From: Hemibagrus wyckioides | Taxonomy: Eukaryota > Chordata > Actinopteri > Siluriformes > Bagridae | Assembly (NCBI RefSeq): GCF_019097595.1 | Contig: NC_080727.1 | Coordinates: 4,646,501 to 4,710,500, forward strand | Length of the DNA stretch: 64,000 nucleotides | Direction of reading: 5' to 3' | Program-made: the position numbers and the translations under genes | Notes under the pieces: generated by a model | What the model was told of the DNA's origin: nothing | The model's database searches: none | What the model saw: only the letters and a program-made list of their open reading frames with translations | In this document: positions 14,101-28,100 of the stretch, one piece after another | How positions within the stretch are numbered: the stretch's first letter is position 1 | Layout of the letters: each line of letters starts with the position of its first letter

Positions 14101-17100
14101 GTATATTTTTATGTGTCTACTGTTCACGTTTTTATGAGTAACAAATCATTTTCATTTGTGTTAGTATTTTTTTTTTGCACACATTATTCTGATGTATATT
14201 ATTCGATATATATTATTTTAAATTGTTAAGTTGGAAATATTCATTTTAATTCACTGATCCATTTTCTAGTAATTTACTTTTCCAATCTATTATTTACTGC
14301 TCATTTATCTTGATTTTTAGAATTTTTATTTCATTTATTTTTTTTAATTGCTTACTTCATTTTTCCTCTTTCCTTCCATTTTTTCTTGATTTAAATTTCT
14401 TTATTTTATTTTTTTTTTATTTTATTTTTTTTCATTTTTTGCTATGTAAAGCACTTTTATCAGTTCTGTTATGTTTAAAAGGGGATATATAAAGAATTTA
14501 TTTATTTATTTTCATTTTTTGTATTGATTTATTAATTTTTCTTTATTCATTTATTATTAGTAGTAGTAGTACATTAGTACATTTATGGGCACTTTCACTA
14601 AGGTGGATAAAAGCAACGATTGACACCCATGTTTTTTCCTAGTAAAGACAGTAAAGTAGATAAAGTGGGGTGATATATGGGGTCACATGACCCATGTGCC
14701 CCTCTTCACCAATACCTCCCCCAAATTCTCACGCTCTTTAGCTTGCTAAGAACACACCAGATCTGCCCTTGTTATTCTTGGTTGCTACCACTTTCTACTG
14801 AGACTTTCTACTGTACTTTAGTTCTACTTTAATATCTGAACAAAACAGTATAAATCCAAACTAGTACAAGAGAATAACTGGGTAAGCTAAAAACAAATTG
14901 CACTGGTCAGCTCTACCTCAGTCAATGTTGATCTCAATATTGTCACCAGATGTACATTACAGCATAATGGAATTCTTTCCTTCACATATCCCATCTGAGG
15001 AGGTTGGGGTCAGAGCACAGGGTCAGCTATGACCCCTGGAGCAGGGAGGGTTAAGGGCTTTGCTCAATTGCCCAGCACCAACCCAGACCTTCCGATCAAC
15101 AACCCAGTGCTTTAACCACTTTAGCCACCACTGCCCATTTGTTTGAAACATATACATAGATAACGCTGGACAAAATCCCCCCCACAAAAAATACACACTC
15201 TTCCTAACCAGGATATGTTTCATTAGACAACTGCATACCTCTGCTGGTTATGTGGACAAACTGGAACGCATCCAAATGCCACAGATTCACATCAAGGCCT
15301 TCCAAACTAACCTAATATGGAAGATCCCAACACCACCATTAAGATTTGTAAGATAAAAGATACCACTAATTGCCCTATTATACCTATTTATCATCCCTGT
15401 CCTTATATGTTTGTAGGGTAAGGAGGAGATAACTATCACCGGACACGGTCTATGAGGATTTAGGAGCGAGTGTAGGGAGAAACAGTCACTTTGCAACCCT
15501 TGACAACCCTTATCATTTGACATGCGGGTTTACGGCCTCCACCTATTTACACAGCTTAAACCAATCAGATTCGCCAAAGGAGATATCAGTATCAAGGATG
15601 TATGATTACTTAGATGACATTTTTAAAAGATTTTGTTTCAGTTATGGTTATATAAGAACAAGAGAACAATGGGAATGTCTTTAATAAAGAGTTTAGATGA
15701 AAATAAAATGACTCTCTGACAAGGCATGTTGTGTCTGTGTTTTTAATTTTTTTTTTTTTTTCACCTAAAAATTCACCTAAAAAATTACCATTGCCTTTGG
15801 ATTGGTTTAGGGATTCATTGGTGCATTTATCAATTTTAAGTTTAGATCCTGAATTTATAAATATTTATAAATCTTCATAGTTAGAATGTCTATTGTTAAA
15901 AGTGCTACGGAAATAAAATTGAATTGAATTAGACTCATTTAACAACCAAATAAGACCATAAATAAATAATTAAATAAACAAATAAATAAGTAAGTAAATT
16001 GATACGTAAATAAGTAAATAAATAAACAAATATGCTAATCATAAATGGAACCACGGTATATTATCTGTTACCAAGGGAATTTACAATTGCATCAAAATTC
16101 AAAATTTTGCCTTAGAAATTCTCATCAAATTAGCCGAGGCATAAATTACTATATCTATTATCAATGCAGATAAGAGTGTGTACACTGTGTAACTACAACA
16201 GCACTTTTCCTAGTGTGTAGTGATACTAAACTGGAGGCTATAAGCTTTCTTACTTGTTAAGTAACGTTAACCTGGTTGCTCCAGTGCAAACAAATTCTGA
16301 TCGATTACATAATAATAGAAAGAGTAAAAAAAAAAGGGAACAATACACACATTTCTTTGTTTTATCAGACTCAACGTTCTTTTCTGTGCATGTAATCTGG
16401 AGCTCGTTTTATGATACTGTCAGACACAGAGGGACCTGGGAAGTTGACACCACCCCTAAAATACACAAAAGCCTTAAACCTTTGAACACAAGTGTGAGTA
16501 CTGATGCTCATATAAACTTCACTGACTTTCTCATTAAACACACACACACACACACATTACCTATGCAAATATAAATCAAAAAGAAACAAACTATTGGCAC
16601 CATCACTTCCGGTAGAAAATAAAATTTAAAAAAAGATATGGTGCTTTACTACGTATGAAAAACACAGTGATTTAGTTTGCTTGATGTGAAGATTTACAAA
16701 TTTTGCATTTAAAAATACATCTGTTTAGAACCTGGTTATATTTAGCACTAGGGACCTGTTGTGCATTCTCAACTCTGTTTAGTGGCCAGCGGTAACACAA
16801 TGTGAAGATTTCCAGCCGTCATGCCACCTTGAGATCATATATTAATCTGAGGCACAATAAAATGGCTCTGTGTGTGTAAAGGCATACGGATATTTTCAGA
16901 CCCTGTAAGCGATCACGAGTAGCGTCTGCAGTTACTCAGTCCTTGACTATCCACTTTGACCGGACTGGAGCAGATAGAACTATAGAACAGATGCACCAGA
17001 GGAACATGTGGACATATTTGAATGTTTCTTCTGTTCACAAAAAACAAAAGTATAACACAAATGGGACAGGGTTAGGGATAAGGGTTAGGATTAGCAGTTA

Positions 17101-17519
17101 GGGTTAAGCGTAAGGGTTAGGGTTAAGCCTTGGAGTTAGGGTTAAGGGATAGGGTTAGGGTTAAGGTTTGGGGTTAGGGTTCAGGGATAGGGTTAAGGTT
17201 TGGAGTTAGAGTTGGGTGCTAGGGTTAAAGGATAGGGTTAGGGTCAAGGCTTAAAGTTAAGGTTAGGTGTTAGGGTTAAAGGTTAGGGTTAGTGTTAGGG
17301 TTAAGAGTTAGGGATAGGGTTAAGCATTAGGGGTTAGGGTTAGGGATAGTGTTAGGTTTAGGGGTAAGTGATAGAGTTAAGAGTAAAGTAAGAGTTAGTG
17401 ACCAGAAAACTGCCTTGTTATCTTATCCTTGTCCTAAAGACTTGATCTCATGTTTTAGATTATTTAATGACGATAGGCATTTGTAGGGTTAATGATAGTC
17501 TTGCAAACTCTATATACAC

Positions 17520-17560
<41 letters not shown>

Positions 17561-20500
17561 CTGAACAGCATTTTTAGAGAAAATGACTTTGCCAGCTGAA
17601 TAACCCGACTGTATAAATACTAAGTAAATAAATATGGCCCCTAACAAATATTATTTCACAAGCTACGCTGTCAAGTCTAGGATCTTTTCCGAGCTAAAAA
17701 AAAAAAAGTCATCTTATGCAGCTTCACTATTTCTATCTGCCTTAAAAACAAATCCCCTAATCATTTAAATCAATCATTACAAATCAAGAAATATTGTTGG
17801 AGTGATAGTGTTAAAGAGATCATGAACATAATGTTTGTGCCATGTTTCCATGGGGATGAAATCACTGGGTGCGAGCGGTTTGTGCTCAAGCAGAGCCAAG
17901 GAATGTGTTTGTATTTGTACAGCATTTAGAAGTGAGCTAAGAAACATCGGGCTGAGAAATCTGACAGTTTTGTTCAGACGGAAGCCGAGGCTAGAGAACA
18001 CAAATACAGACGAGAAACCAATACCATCAAACTACGATAAAAGATATCAACATATAAGATAGAGCTTGGAGTTTCATATCTCACTAATATTAGTTTGCAT
18101 GTTTGTACAGATCAGTTGTGCAGCATTGTTAGAGGAAAATAAGTTAAATGTCGATGTTTATAAGTGTTCAGAGTTCAACAAACTCGTGTGGCAACATGTT
18201 ATAACGACGCAAATCTTATTGCTATCTTCCGGAAACTAATACCGGAGCACTGGGTGTAAGATAGGAGAGACTCTCATTATGGCATACTACTCCATTACAC
18301 ACACATTCACACTCGTTAACACCTAGGGGGCACTTTAAAGTAACCAATTCACCTACCAGCATGTTTTTTTGGACTGTGGATGAAAACTGAAAACGTAGAA
18401 GAAAAAGGGAAACATGGTAGAATCCATACAGATGTTAAAATGAGCTCAGGATCAAACCACAAAGCCCAGATAAGATGTATTGATTTGTATCAATACATGT
18501 AAGATTGTATTGTTTTGTATTTCCGTCATCCAAAAGACCTAGAAATGTATGTACAAATTCTCCCAACATACCAAATACGATAACTGATAATTCCCAACCC
18601 AAATGCTGAAAGACGTCTATGGATAATAATGCTAGGTGAGTGAAAACAACAGATGTTTTTTTTGACAATTATCGGTCATCGACAACGAGTGACTCAACGG
18701 AGACAATAAAATTTATTTTTTATTTTTTTACTTTATTCGTAGCTGTAAAGAAGCAGGAACATACGACCTCTTGTTTTTCTCTCACCTAACATTATTATCC
18801 ATAGACATCTTTGGTCAGTGGGCAGTGGTAGCTCAAGTGGTTAAGGCTCTCGGTCGTTGACCGGATGATCAGGGTTCCAGCACCGCTAAGCTGCCACCAA
18901 CCCAACCCACCATGCTCCAGGGGCGCTGCATCATGGCTGACCCTACGCTCTGACCCCAACCCCCAAGGATGGGATATGCAAAGAAAGAATTTCACTGTGC
19001 AGTAATGTGTATGTGACAAATAAAGACGTCTTAACTTTCCACATTTGGGAATTATCGGTTATATTATTGGTTTGTTGGGAGAATGGAAGCATGTCCAATT
19101 TTTACAGATATTTCTAGGTCTTATGGAAGAAGGAAATACAAATCAATTTGTCAACATCCAGATTTGCCACTGCTCTGGCCTGAAACTGAAACCTGCTTCA
19201 ATCCAGGTTAGCAAGCCTTGTAGCATGGATTATTCTCCATTTTTGGTTAATCAATGCATCGTTAGCTATGTACTGTAGCGTACTAGAGAATAAATATTTG
19301 GAGTCTAATAATACAGCCTGGTCACGATTCTGATCGCAATGTTTGGATTGCATTCTGAAGTGGATTCTCAGAAAAATGACCCCACTAATTTGGTTTCTAT
19401 ATAATGACCAGTACGAAACAAAACAATCCAGAATAGTTACAAACTAAGATAGAATGCTGTAATTGTAAGCGTAATGTACTACAGTACAGTGAATGTATAG
19501 AATCTATACATAAAAATACAAGCATAGTCAGCATCTTCGTAGAAACAGAGCTCCAAATTGGCTAAATTGGCGATTTCGTTATGCTGAGCTCAGCACAATT
19601 TTCTTCCCCCAAATTCCTCCATTCATTCCCACAACATCATCTAGTGATTTGCCTGATTTAGTAGAACAATAGGAAATCTTCAGGAATTGAGTTTGGTCTC
19701 AGAACTTACACAGATGATATAATCAAGAGTTAAAATCCACTCACAGTCCCCTGATCTAATCGCTAATCTGAGCATTCAGGTCCTAATTATCCCAAAAGGT
19801 CTTTCATGTTCATGTCTAAACGATTATAAAAAAAATTGTAGAGCTGTCGGTTGTGTTATTCAAAATCTCTCAAGCGATGTTAACGTCTAGGTGGGGCCAT
19901 TTATTGTATCTGGTATTTTTGAGACGAACGAATAGCCAAGAGCAAATCACATTAAATCTCGTACAGGAGACTAAAGGTTGAGCTTGATTTAAGTCTTTGC
20001 TTTAGCTCTGCTTGCTCTGTTATCGTGTCGACAGCAACGCCTGATGTTTAACAGACAACAGAGTGCAATGTGGGTAACGAAGATGTTCAGGCTCATGATT
20101 ACAGAAGTACACAAACACAACATACCAGAGATCCAAATATAGAAAAAAATAACAATAGAAACAACATTAGTCGCATTCTATGTGTCTGAGACGGCATGCC
20201 TGAGGAGTTACAGCTGCAGGAAGCCCCTGAGTGATAAGGAACCCCAACATAAATATGTGTGTGTGTGCAGCTGTAAAAACTATCCTCAGAGCATTTTCAT
20301 AACCTGGAATAAAGTAAGACAATAAAATCGGATCAAAATCACTAAGCCTTAAAGATATTGCTTGTGAAAGCCAAGTGAATTAATATAAAAGCATTTCCGT
20401 TTTCATTTCCGCAAAACAAACGTGACCTGAGATAAAAATATATAAAATCAGTATGCGGCAACGTTAAAGCTGTCACGTTTATTGCTGTACAAATTCTCTT

Positions 20501-22075
20501 AGTGATTTGTTATTATATCTGACTTTTTTTAGGTAAGACGTGAGATGCGGTCGTTAATCGGTTCCCCGATTCACTCAATTCATAAATTCACCACTTTTGT
20601 ATACTTTAAATGAAATCTGCACACTCAGCATCATGCCACACTCCTGTAAACAAGCAAGGCATTTAAAGCACACAGGTTTAAGTCATAGCTCTGTACAAAT
20701 CTGGAAAGTTTTTCCCAGCATGCTCGTCACATTCCATTACTCCTCCTCTTCAAGACCTGGCTCCGAGCCAGAGCCTTCTCCCTTTCACCCTGCCCTTTTT
20801 TGTGATTGTGTAAATGTGTAACAGAAATGCAACAACACTGAGACTGACAGACATAAGAAATCTCTGCTGTTCACTTTAACCAAACACACCACACACAAAC
20901 ACATGCACTGTGTACTAACCTAGAAACCAAGCACACACACACACACACACCATGCGCTGCACTCACTCAGACCTCAGAGACATAATATCCAGTAAGAGTG
21001 ACCTGTTGCTCCACGGAGACATCCTGCAGGGCTGAAGAATCCTGTGTTCCGCGAAACCAGCTGATAACTTGCCCCATGTTTGCTGCCTGTCTGTCTGTCT
21101 GTCTGTCTGTCAGTGTGTGTGTGTGTATGTGTGTGAGTGTGTGAGTCTCCACTGTCTACTCCTCTCAGAGTGACAGCATGTTCCAGGCGCTGGGAGAAGG
21201 GGGAGGAGAGGAAACGGAAAGAGGTGGGCTTAGGGTGAAAAGGGGGCAGGGCCATGAATCTGAAATAGCTTACACACACACACACACACACATGTGGTGG
21301 GCTAAATTAGGAAACTTTGATGTTTTTTAATAGATCTGGGAAGGCAGAGAAATAATGAGTGAGAAAAATAATGTAAATTAATCTTGGGGCTTTGATAATG
21401 ATGCATAATTATCGAAAAGATTGTGCTCCTTTTGCCAAAGTGACACTAAAATCTCAGCTATAGATGTGACATGTTATTGTCGTTTTTTTCACACAATTCA
21501 GTGGGGAAGAAAATTTTCCTCTCGTCAACATGCCTGAAAAAACTGACAGGCTCAAAATATTTTTTTCCGTATTGTCCCCCTCACACAAATAGAGGAAATG
21601 TCGAAAAGCACAGGCTGCACAAGACAAGTGCACGAAGATCCGACCGGTGAGAAGAAAGCGCACGTTGTCCTCCTTCCTGTGTGAACATGGGCGTGAAGTC
21701 TTACCTTCCATTCCTCTCCTCTGACACGAGGTCATTTTCTCTGAGCCAAACAGACTAGCAATAAACATGTGTGGGAACTAAAACCTGCTTCATAATGGCA
21801 TATAAATCTCTAATACAAACCCAGTGCAACTTATATAACTGGGAGCAAAGTCCAGTGTATTGTGGCAATTATCCCTACAGCTATCTTCTGGGTGGAGGAA
21901 CATTTGGTTGCACGGTATGAGCAATCTGAATACAGTGTGTATCGCTACTTAATGAAGGGAGTTCCCAAGACTGTAACTGAACATTCCACCAGTCAAATAA
22001 GTTATCTATGAACACTGATTGTAGCCTCGTGCTGCCGAATGCTTCGATCTGATTGGTAGTTCAGACAATTCAGAC

Positions 22076-22172
<97 letters not shown>

Positions 22173-25100
22173 CATATTTTAGATCATTTATCGGTCTATA
22201 GTTCCCTATACAGCTGTGAAACATCTGTAAATCAAGTTAGTTCCTGTTATCACTTACATTATAACAGCTATACACAGCTGTGCATTCGGAACAAAAAGCT
22301 GCAGCTTGTTGTGTTACCAAGAAACCAGAAAACTCTCATTTCACAATATATGAAAAAGAAGGATGCGGACAATAAAGATTCATTCCACAAATTTATGTTA
22401 AATTAAAAAATGTGTCTTCAAAAACAATTGCTCTATTAACAAGCAATCATGTATTAAATATTCCTAGGTGTTATTTATGTCTTATCCATCGAAGTCGTCC
22501 CTGTGAATTAGCTGATATTATAGAAATGATATAATGTGCTAAAAGGACCGCATCGCTGTTCTGACCAATCAGATTCCAGAGCAACGTGGATTCATATTCC
22601 TCACTCTTGTAACTCCCTATCCTGTTCGTATCACTGTAGCTATGAACATTGCATAGTTCTAACTCCAGCAATGGCGTCGGTAGATCCAGCACTGACAACC
22701 AGATTTAAAGGAATGAGGATTGACTTGTTTATGTTTTCGTTCACATACCTAAAAAAAGCCCACGCCCAAAAGCTGCAGCAAACATCAGACATGATCAAGT
22801 GATAAGTGGATACTGACTGACACACCTGAATGGAGGCCTGTTAAACCTGCTGGTCTTCGTGCTATACAAGTATACTGTGCTTTCATAACATTATTTATGA
22901 GACTTACGTTTACATCATTTCCATGTCTGGTATTTGGCAAGCGTCCTAATCTATAGCGACTTACATTTTTATCTCATTTTATACCATTGAGCAATTGAGG
23001 GTTGAGGGCCTTGCTCAAGCACCCAGTAGTGGCAGCTTGGTGGACCTGGGATTCACCGCCTTCCAAGCAGTAATCCAATGCCTTAACCACTAAGATACCA
23101 CATCCCACTTAAATAAGCATATTTGCAGTGTGTCTGTATATAGATATGTAAAGCTATATACACTAACACATGTGTGCCAATGCCATGACCAAGACCTTGA
23201 CCTGTCCTGTGCTCTGTATGTATGTGAGTGTCACTGAAAGAGGAGCTACTGCATGTACAGGGTATTTATAGTCGCACACAGGTCATGAGGACAGTCATGG
23301 GACAGGGCAGTACCATAAGTGTCCGCAATGTGTCCACAAGCACATAAGCAAAGGTACGCCCTAATAATATCGAGACCAAAGGCTATGAAACATATATGTA
23401 CCTGTTCAAATTTAACTGGGTGTTTTTTTTGTCTCTAAATTGCCAGGACGAGAGGATAAGTGAATTCCCACTATGCACTGTGGTTAATCACTCTGATCTC
23501 ACCGGTGTTCCACACCAGAAAAAGCTCGTTCATGACGATCATGACAGTAAAAATCTTTACACGTGATAAGTTTTCACTGATTATTTTTCAGACGCCGCAC
23601 CCATAAGACATCTTCAGTCACGCAAAACCTTCACGCCTTACCAGCGGTGCATGTTCCCATAACCATGCCATGCACGCTAACTACAGCATTCACTGAACAT
23701 CTGCAGATTTTATCCACAATCTGCATTCTTTTAATAACCTACACACAAAATGAAATATTTCACTTTCTAATAATATTTGCGCATCTTTTAAATCTTATGT
23801 TTAAGAAGGAGAGCGAGAGTATATAATATAGCACTGCTGCCTCACAGCAAGAAGGTCCTGGGTTCGAACCCCGGGTTCGAACAGGCAGGGGCCTTTCTGT
23901 GTGGAGTTTGCATGTTCTCCCCGTGCCTGTGTGGGTTTACTCCGGTTTCCTCCCAGAGTCCAAAAACATGTACATTAGGTTGATTGGTAATTCTAAATTC
24001 CCTATAGGAGTGAGTGTGAGTGTGTGTCTGTCTATAGGTGTGGCCCTGTGATGGACTGGTGACCTGTCCAGGGTGTACCCTTGTAATTAGGAATAAAGTG
24101 TGTATAGACAATGGATGGATGGATAGTTCCTATTAGTAACTAACTTATCTCACAGATGGTCCACAATATTTAATAAAACCTTACTGTAGAAGGTGTTTTA
24201 TTGTAATAAGTAATAAAATGCCGTATTGCTGTGGCATAAGAGAAATAAAACATGTCTAGGCCGAAACACCACGTGGCATTGTTAAAACTGTTTTCCTAAG
24301 TTTAGAGAAATACAGCTACTACAGTGTGCTTCAGGAAGAAATACACAAGTTGAAACAAAAAAGATTTACCGGATATCCTGAGCAATTTATTTCAACAATG
24401 AGGGTCAGTGCGAGTCTGTCTGGGCTTGGTGGTTCCACATGAACAAAAAATACAGTCAAGAACAAAATACAGTAGCTCAAAGGCAAGGCTTGTGAATCAG
24501 AATCGCTTTAAACAATAGGCTGATGATATTACGGGAATATTTCTGATTAAATTTAACATTGCACTTACTAATCTAATTCGAATATGAGATGCTGTGCAGA
24601 CCTGAGAGGCATTTCTGGTTTTGGGCTGATTTGAAATTACTCGTTGTAGATGTAATAATAATAATAATAATAATAATGTCACCACCCTGTTGCTGATTAT
24701 TACATTCCTATGCACCAAAGTGTTTTTCTTTATTCTGAGTTTCCTGCATGCAGTAACACAAAGCCCAGAAAATATCCTCACACCGCTTCAGAACTATGAA
24801 TCACTGTGTTTTTTTAATTTGGCTTGCTATAGAGGACATGTTCTCACAGGCATTTTTTTACTCATTACACCGACTTTTATAAGCCAGACCAGTTTTTAGG
24901 GTTTCTACATAATGAATGTGGGAATTAAAGTTAATGACTTGTGTGTATTGTAACTGTAAGTACTCATGCATACTTAAGCCCATTGTTGACTGATTGTCTA
25001 AATGTTTCTAATGGCCCTTGCTGTAGTTTTATTATTATGATGATATTAATGGAAGTTCAATCAAACACTGCTCGGTCAGATATCTATGAGATTTTGTACA

Positions 25101-28100
25101 GTAGATGGAGATGTATTCTAATAAAATAATGCGACCAGGATTGTTGGTTGATCTGATTATTTTCCTAATCGAACCCATCAAACCCAGATACAGACGGTAC
25201 GTGCTACCTTCGTGCCATTTCCATCTCTAAATCCACATATGTCATTATCTTTAGGTAGTTATCATGGCTTTTGTGTAGGTTTAGAGATCACCGTGATTAC
25301 CGTGATTGAAATTTCTGATTTCTCAGAAAACACAGAACCTTAATGTACCCGAAATTGCGACGTATAACTAAAACGGCCAGCCTGATCTCCACCTCAGACT
25401 TGAGACGTGAGACGTATGCTGGAGACAGAGACAGAAAAATGAAGAGAATATTAAACGAAAGAAAGTAAGAAAGAAAGGTGCATGAACGTGTTAAGAAATC
25501 ATTACAATTCCACCAACCTGTTTTTCACGATCAATTCACATACATTTACTCGACTGAGGGTGAGGTTTGGATTTCGTTAGAATGCCACCATAATGGGGTT
25601 AACATGCAAATTGATTTGGCAAATGTGAGAATGGATTCTCCTTACGGGGAAAAATACTTTTTCTTATCTTTCTACCTTTCTAATCTACTCTAATATGCGG
25701 TGGTTTAAGATAAATAATGCGAGAAAGACATCCATTTAAACAAACCTAGCACTGGATTTAATTCGATATAATACTACAAACAAACAATACTAAAGTAAGC
25801 TTCACGTGTCTATTACGCTAAGCTTTAAATACCAAGATGATCTTGTTTATATTGTTCCATTCGTTAACCACATCCTCATTGTAAACCCTCACCTAGGGTC
25901 ACTTGCTTTACTATAGAATAGGAAGTCAGCTATTCAAGTTCTCTCTCTCTCTCTACTGCAGACACCTCAAATTCAGATAACTCAGACCTTACTACGAATG
26001 GTTTATAAAATATGAAGTAAAACTTCTTGTTTGGTTGGTTTTTTGTTTTGGTTTGTTCTTTTTTTAGAAGCCTACCCACCCAGACTTGAATTCGAGTTAT
26101 TTTTACTTATGACTATTCGACAAAATCCAGCTTTAACCCTTGTGTTCTGGTTGTGTACTGATTAAAAGATTCTGACTAAATAAAATGACCAAATTTGAAT
26201 AAGAGGAACAATAAAGACAAGAAAAAACTTTTCAACTTTTCATGCCTGTGGATCGTCTGCTGTATGTTTTCTACAGTAATATGTAATGTTACTAAACAAA
26301 GAAATGCCCTGGTGGGGTCAGGTACATGGCCATGGACTTGTAGAGATAGTGAATGATTATGTTTAACGAAAAGAATGCTTCAGTGGAGCTCAGGTGGGTT
26401 GCCAGATTGGAAGTTTAAAAAAAATTTCTTCCTTTCTTTCTTCCTCTCATTTCTTTCTTTACTTTAACGATATGCAGGATAAACAGGATATGTGCAACTA
26501 TCAGAAATACACTTAGGCTAAATAAAGTCTACTCTGGAAATAAAATACAGGAAGTGCAGTGTCACTGTGAGTGCATGAATAAGAAATCTACAGGGAATGA
26601 GAATACATTTCTCAACACTGACAAAGTCATAAGCTTGTGCGATGCGTTTGCGTTTACGATTTCGTAATTGTTTCACGTCTCTTGAACGCTGCATGCCAGA
26701 CAGCTACACGCCCCGTTAAACATGCGTAAAGTTTTGCTCTGAGGCTTTTCTCAGCGTTTAAAGCTGAAAACTTAAGCGACAGGCTGGAAATGACTTACCG
26801 TCTTAGTCCAGTAAGCAGCGTACGCCATTGAGACACCGATACCAGAGACGGAGATGAAGAAAGAAAAAGACGGAGGAGGAGGAGATGCCGTCTAATCTTC
26901 CAGACTAGCGCAGAAGCAGACTTGTCTTCGACCGTCGCATTCCACTTTTGCCACTCCCGTCAATGTGCTGATTAGCCAGTGCTCTCTGTATTAATGTAAT
27001 GTTTTCTTTAATCCCTGGGTCGTCTACAACACTGTCCCCCGGCCAAACTGGCACTGCAGTCTGGTTTTACCCTGTAGTTATGTTTTACTCACCACTTTCT
27101 GGTTGCGCAAAAACGCACTCACAGTGGGAGTGTGAGTTTCAGGTCATAACCTACCCTCCTAATAAAGTGTCAGCTCAGCTACTACACACACACACACAAA
27201 AAAAAACCCCACCTGCATGCATACCTTGACTTTCTAAAGACTATAAAGTATGCAACATCTTTGCACGTGTTTACCTTAAAAATGTTGGACATGTATACCT
27301 TATCTTGTCGCATTTACACACCATCGATTTGGAGATGCCCATCAGTCTATAATGCAGGCTATGGAATGGGGAAGAAAACCAGAGGAAACCTCAAGAAAGC
27401 ACAGAACTTTGATTTTAAGCCCCCAACCCTGGAGGTGATCATCTTAAACACGAAGCCACCATTTCCCCAGTGCTAAATGATCACAGACATTGTTTAATTT
27501 GTATAATACTATGTATAGGTGTATATGTATATAACGCGAACATGCCAAACACATTTCATGCACATTTCACATTTCATTTCATTTCATGTCACCATTTCCC
27601 CAGTGCTATATGATCATAGACTAAATCTTATCTGTTGTGGTTTGGGTGATAGGGCAAAAAAAAAAACATTAATACTGGGATGTGGTAGTTTAGTGGTTCA
27701 GGTGTTGGATTACTGATTTACTGAGTTGCTCAGGATAGGGATATGGCCAGAAATGTAAACATCTTGATACTTGACCGTTTTTTCAATGCACAGTTGTTTC
27801 ATATATCGTTGTACATAAACCACTTTTATGTGCAATTCCTGTTAAAATATATTACTTTAAACAGAATAAACCATAATTTAGGGCACTTTTCTTGTTCAGC
27901 TCAGTGGTACCTCAGTGATCATATATATATACATACAGTGGCGGGCCGTGCATTTCACACCTAGGCCTTCACTGGTGTCCTTCCTGAATTAATCCACTTC
28001 TATACCATCATTATGATGCCACCATGGGTGTCGCTAGGCCATTTTCTACTCAGCCCTCCCAAAATTCTACGATTCTCTATGAACTGTACACAAATTGGTG

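Larger units (their letters stand above)
21078..26798. other. cast intron between the 1xb-like and 1u-like first exons
   Basis: Contains the (GATA)n array at 22081-22172, a SINE at about 22935-23110, an interspersed repeat at 23828-24125 and (TAA)n at 24655-24677. Mammalian exons 1y and 1z would be expected here, but I could not identify equivalents. Confidence 0.4.

Noticed and set aside
21705..21768. Minus-strand strong donor AAG|GTAAGA with an upstream AG
   Set aside because: The phase-0 frame contains a stop and other frames do not match the phase-0 pattern of the neighbouring exons.
23641..23679. Minus-strand ATG frame MAWLWEHAPL ending at donor CTG|GTAAGG, superficially like a short cast first exon
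   Set aside because: There is no similarity beyond the leading MA and no promoter-like context. Three better first-exon candidates exist.
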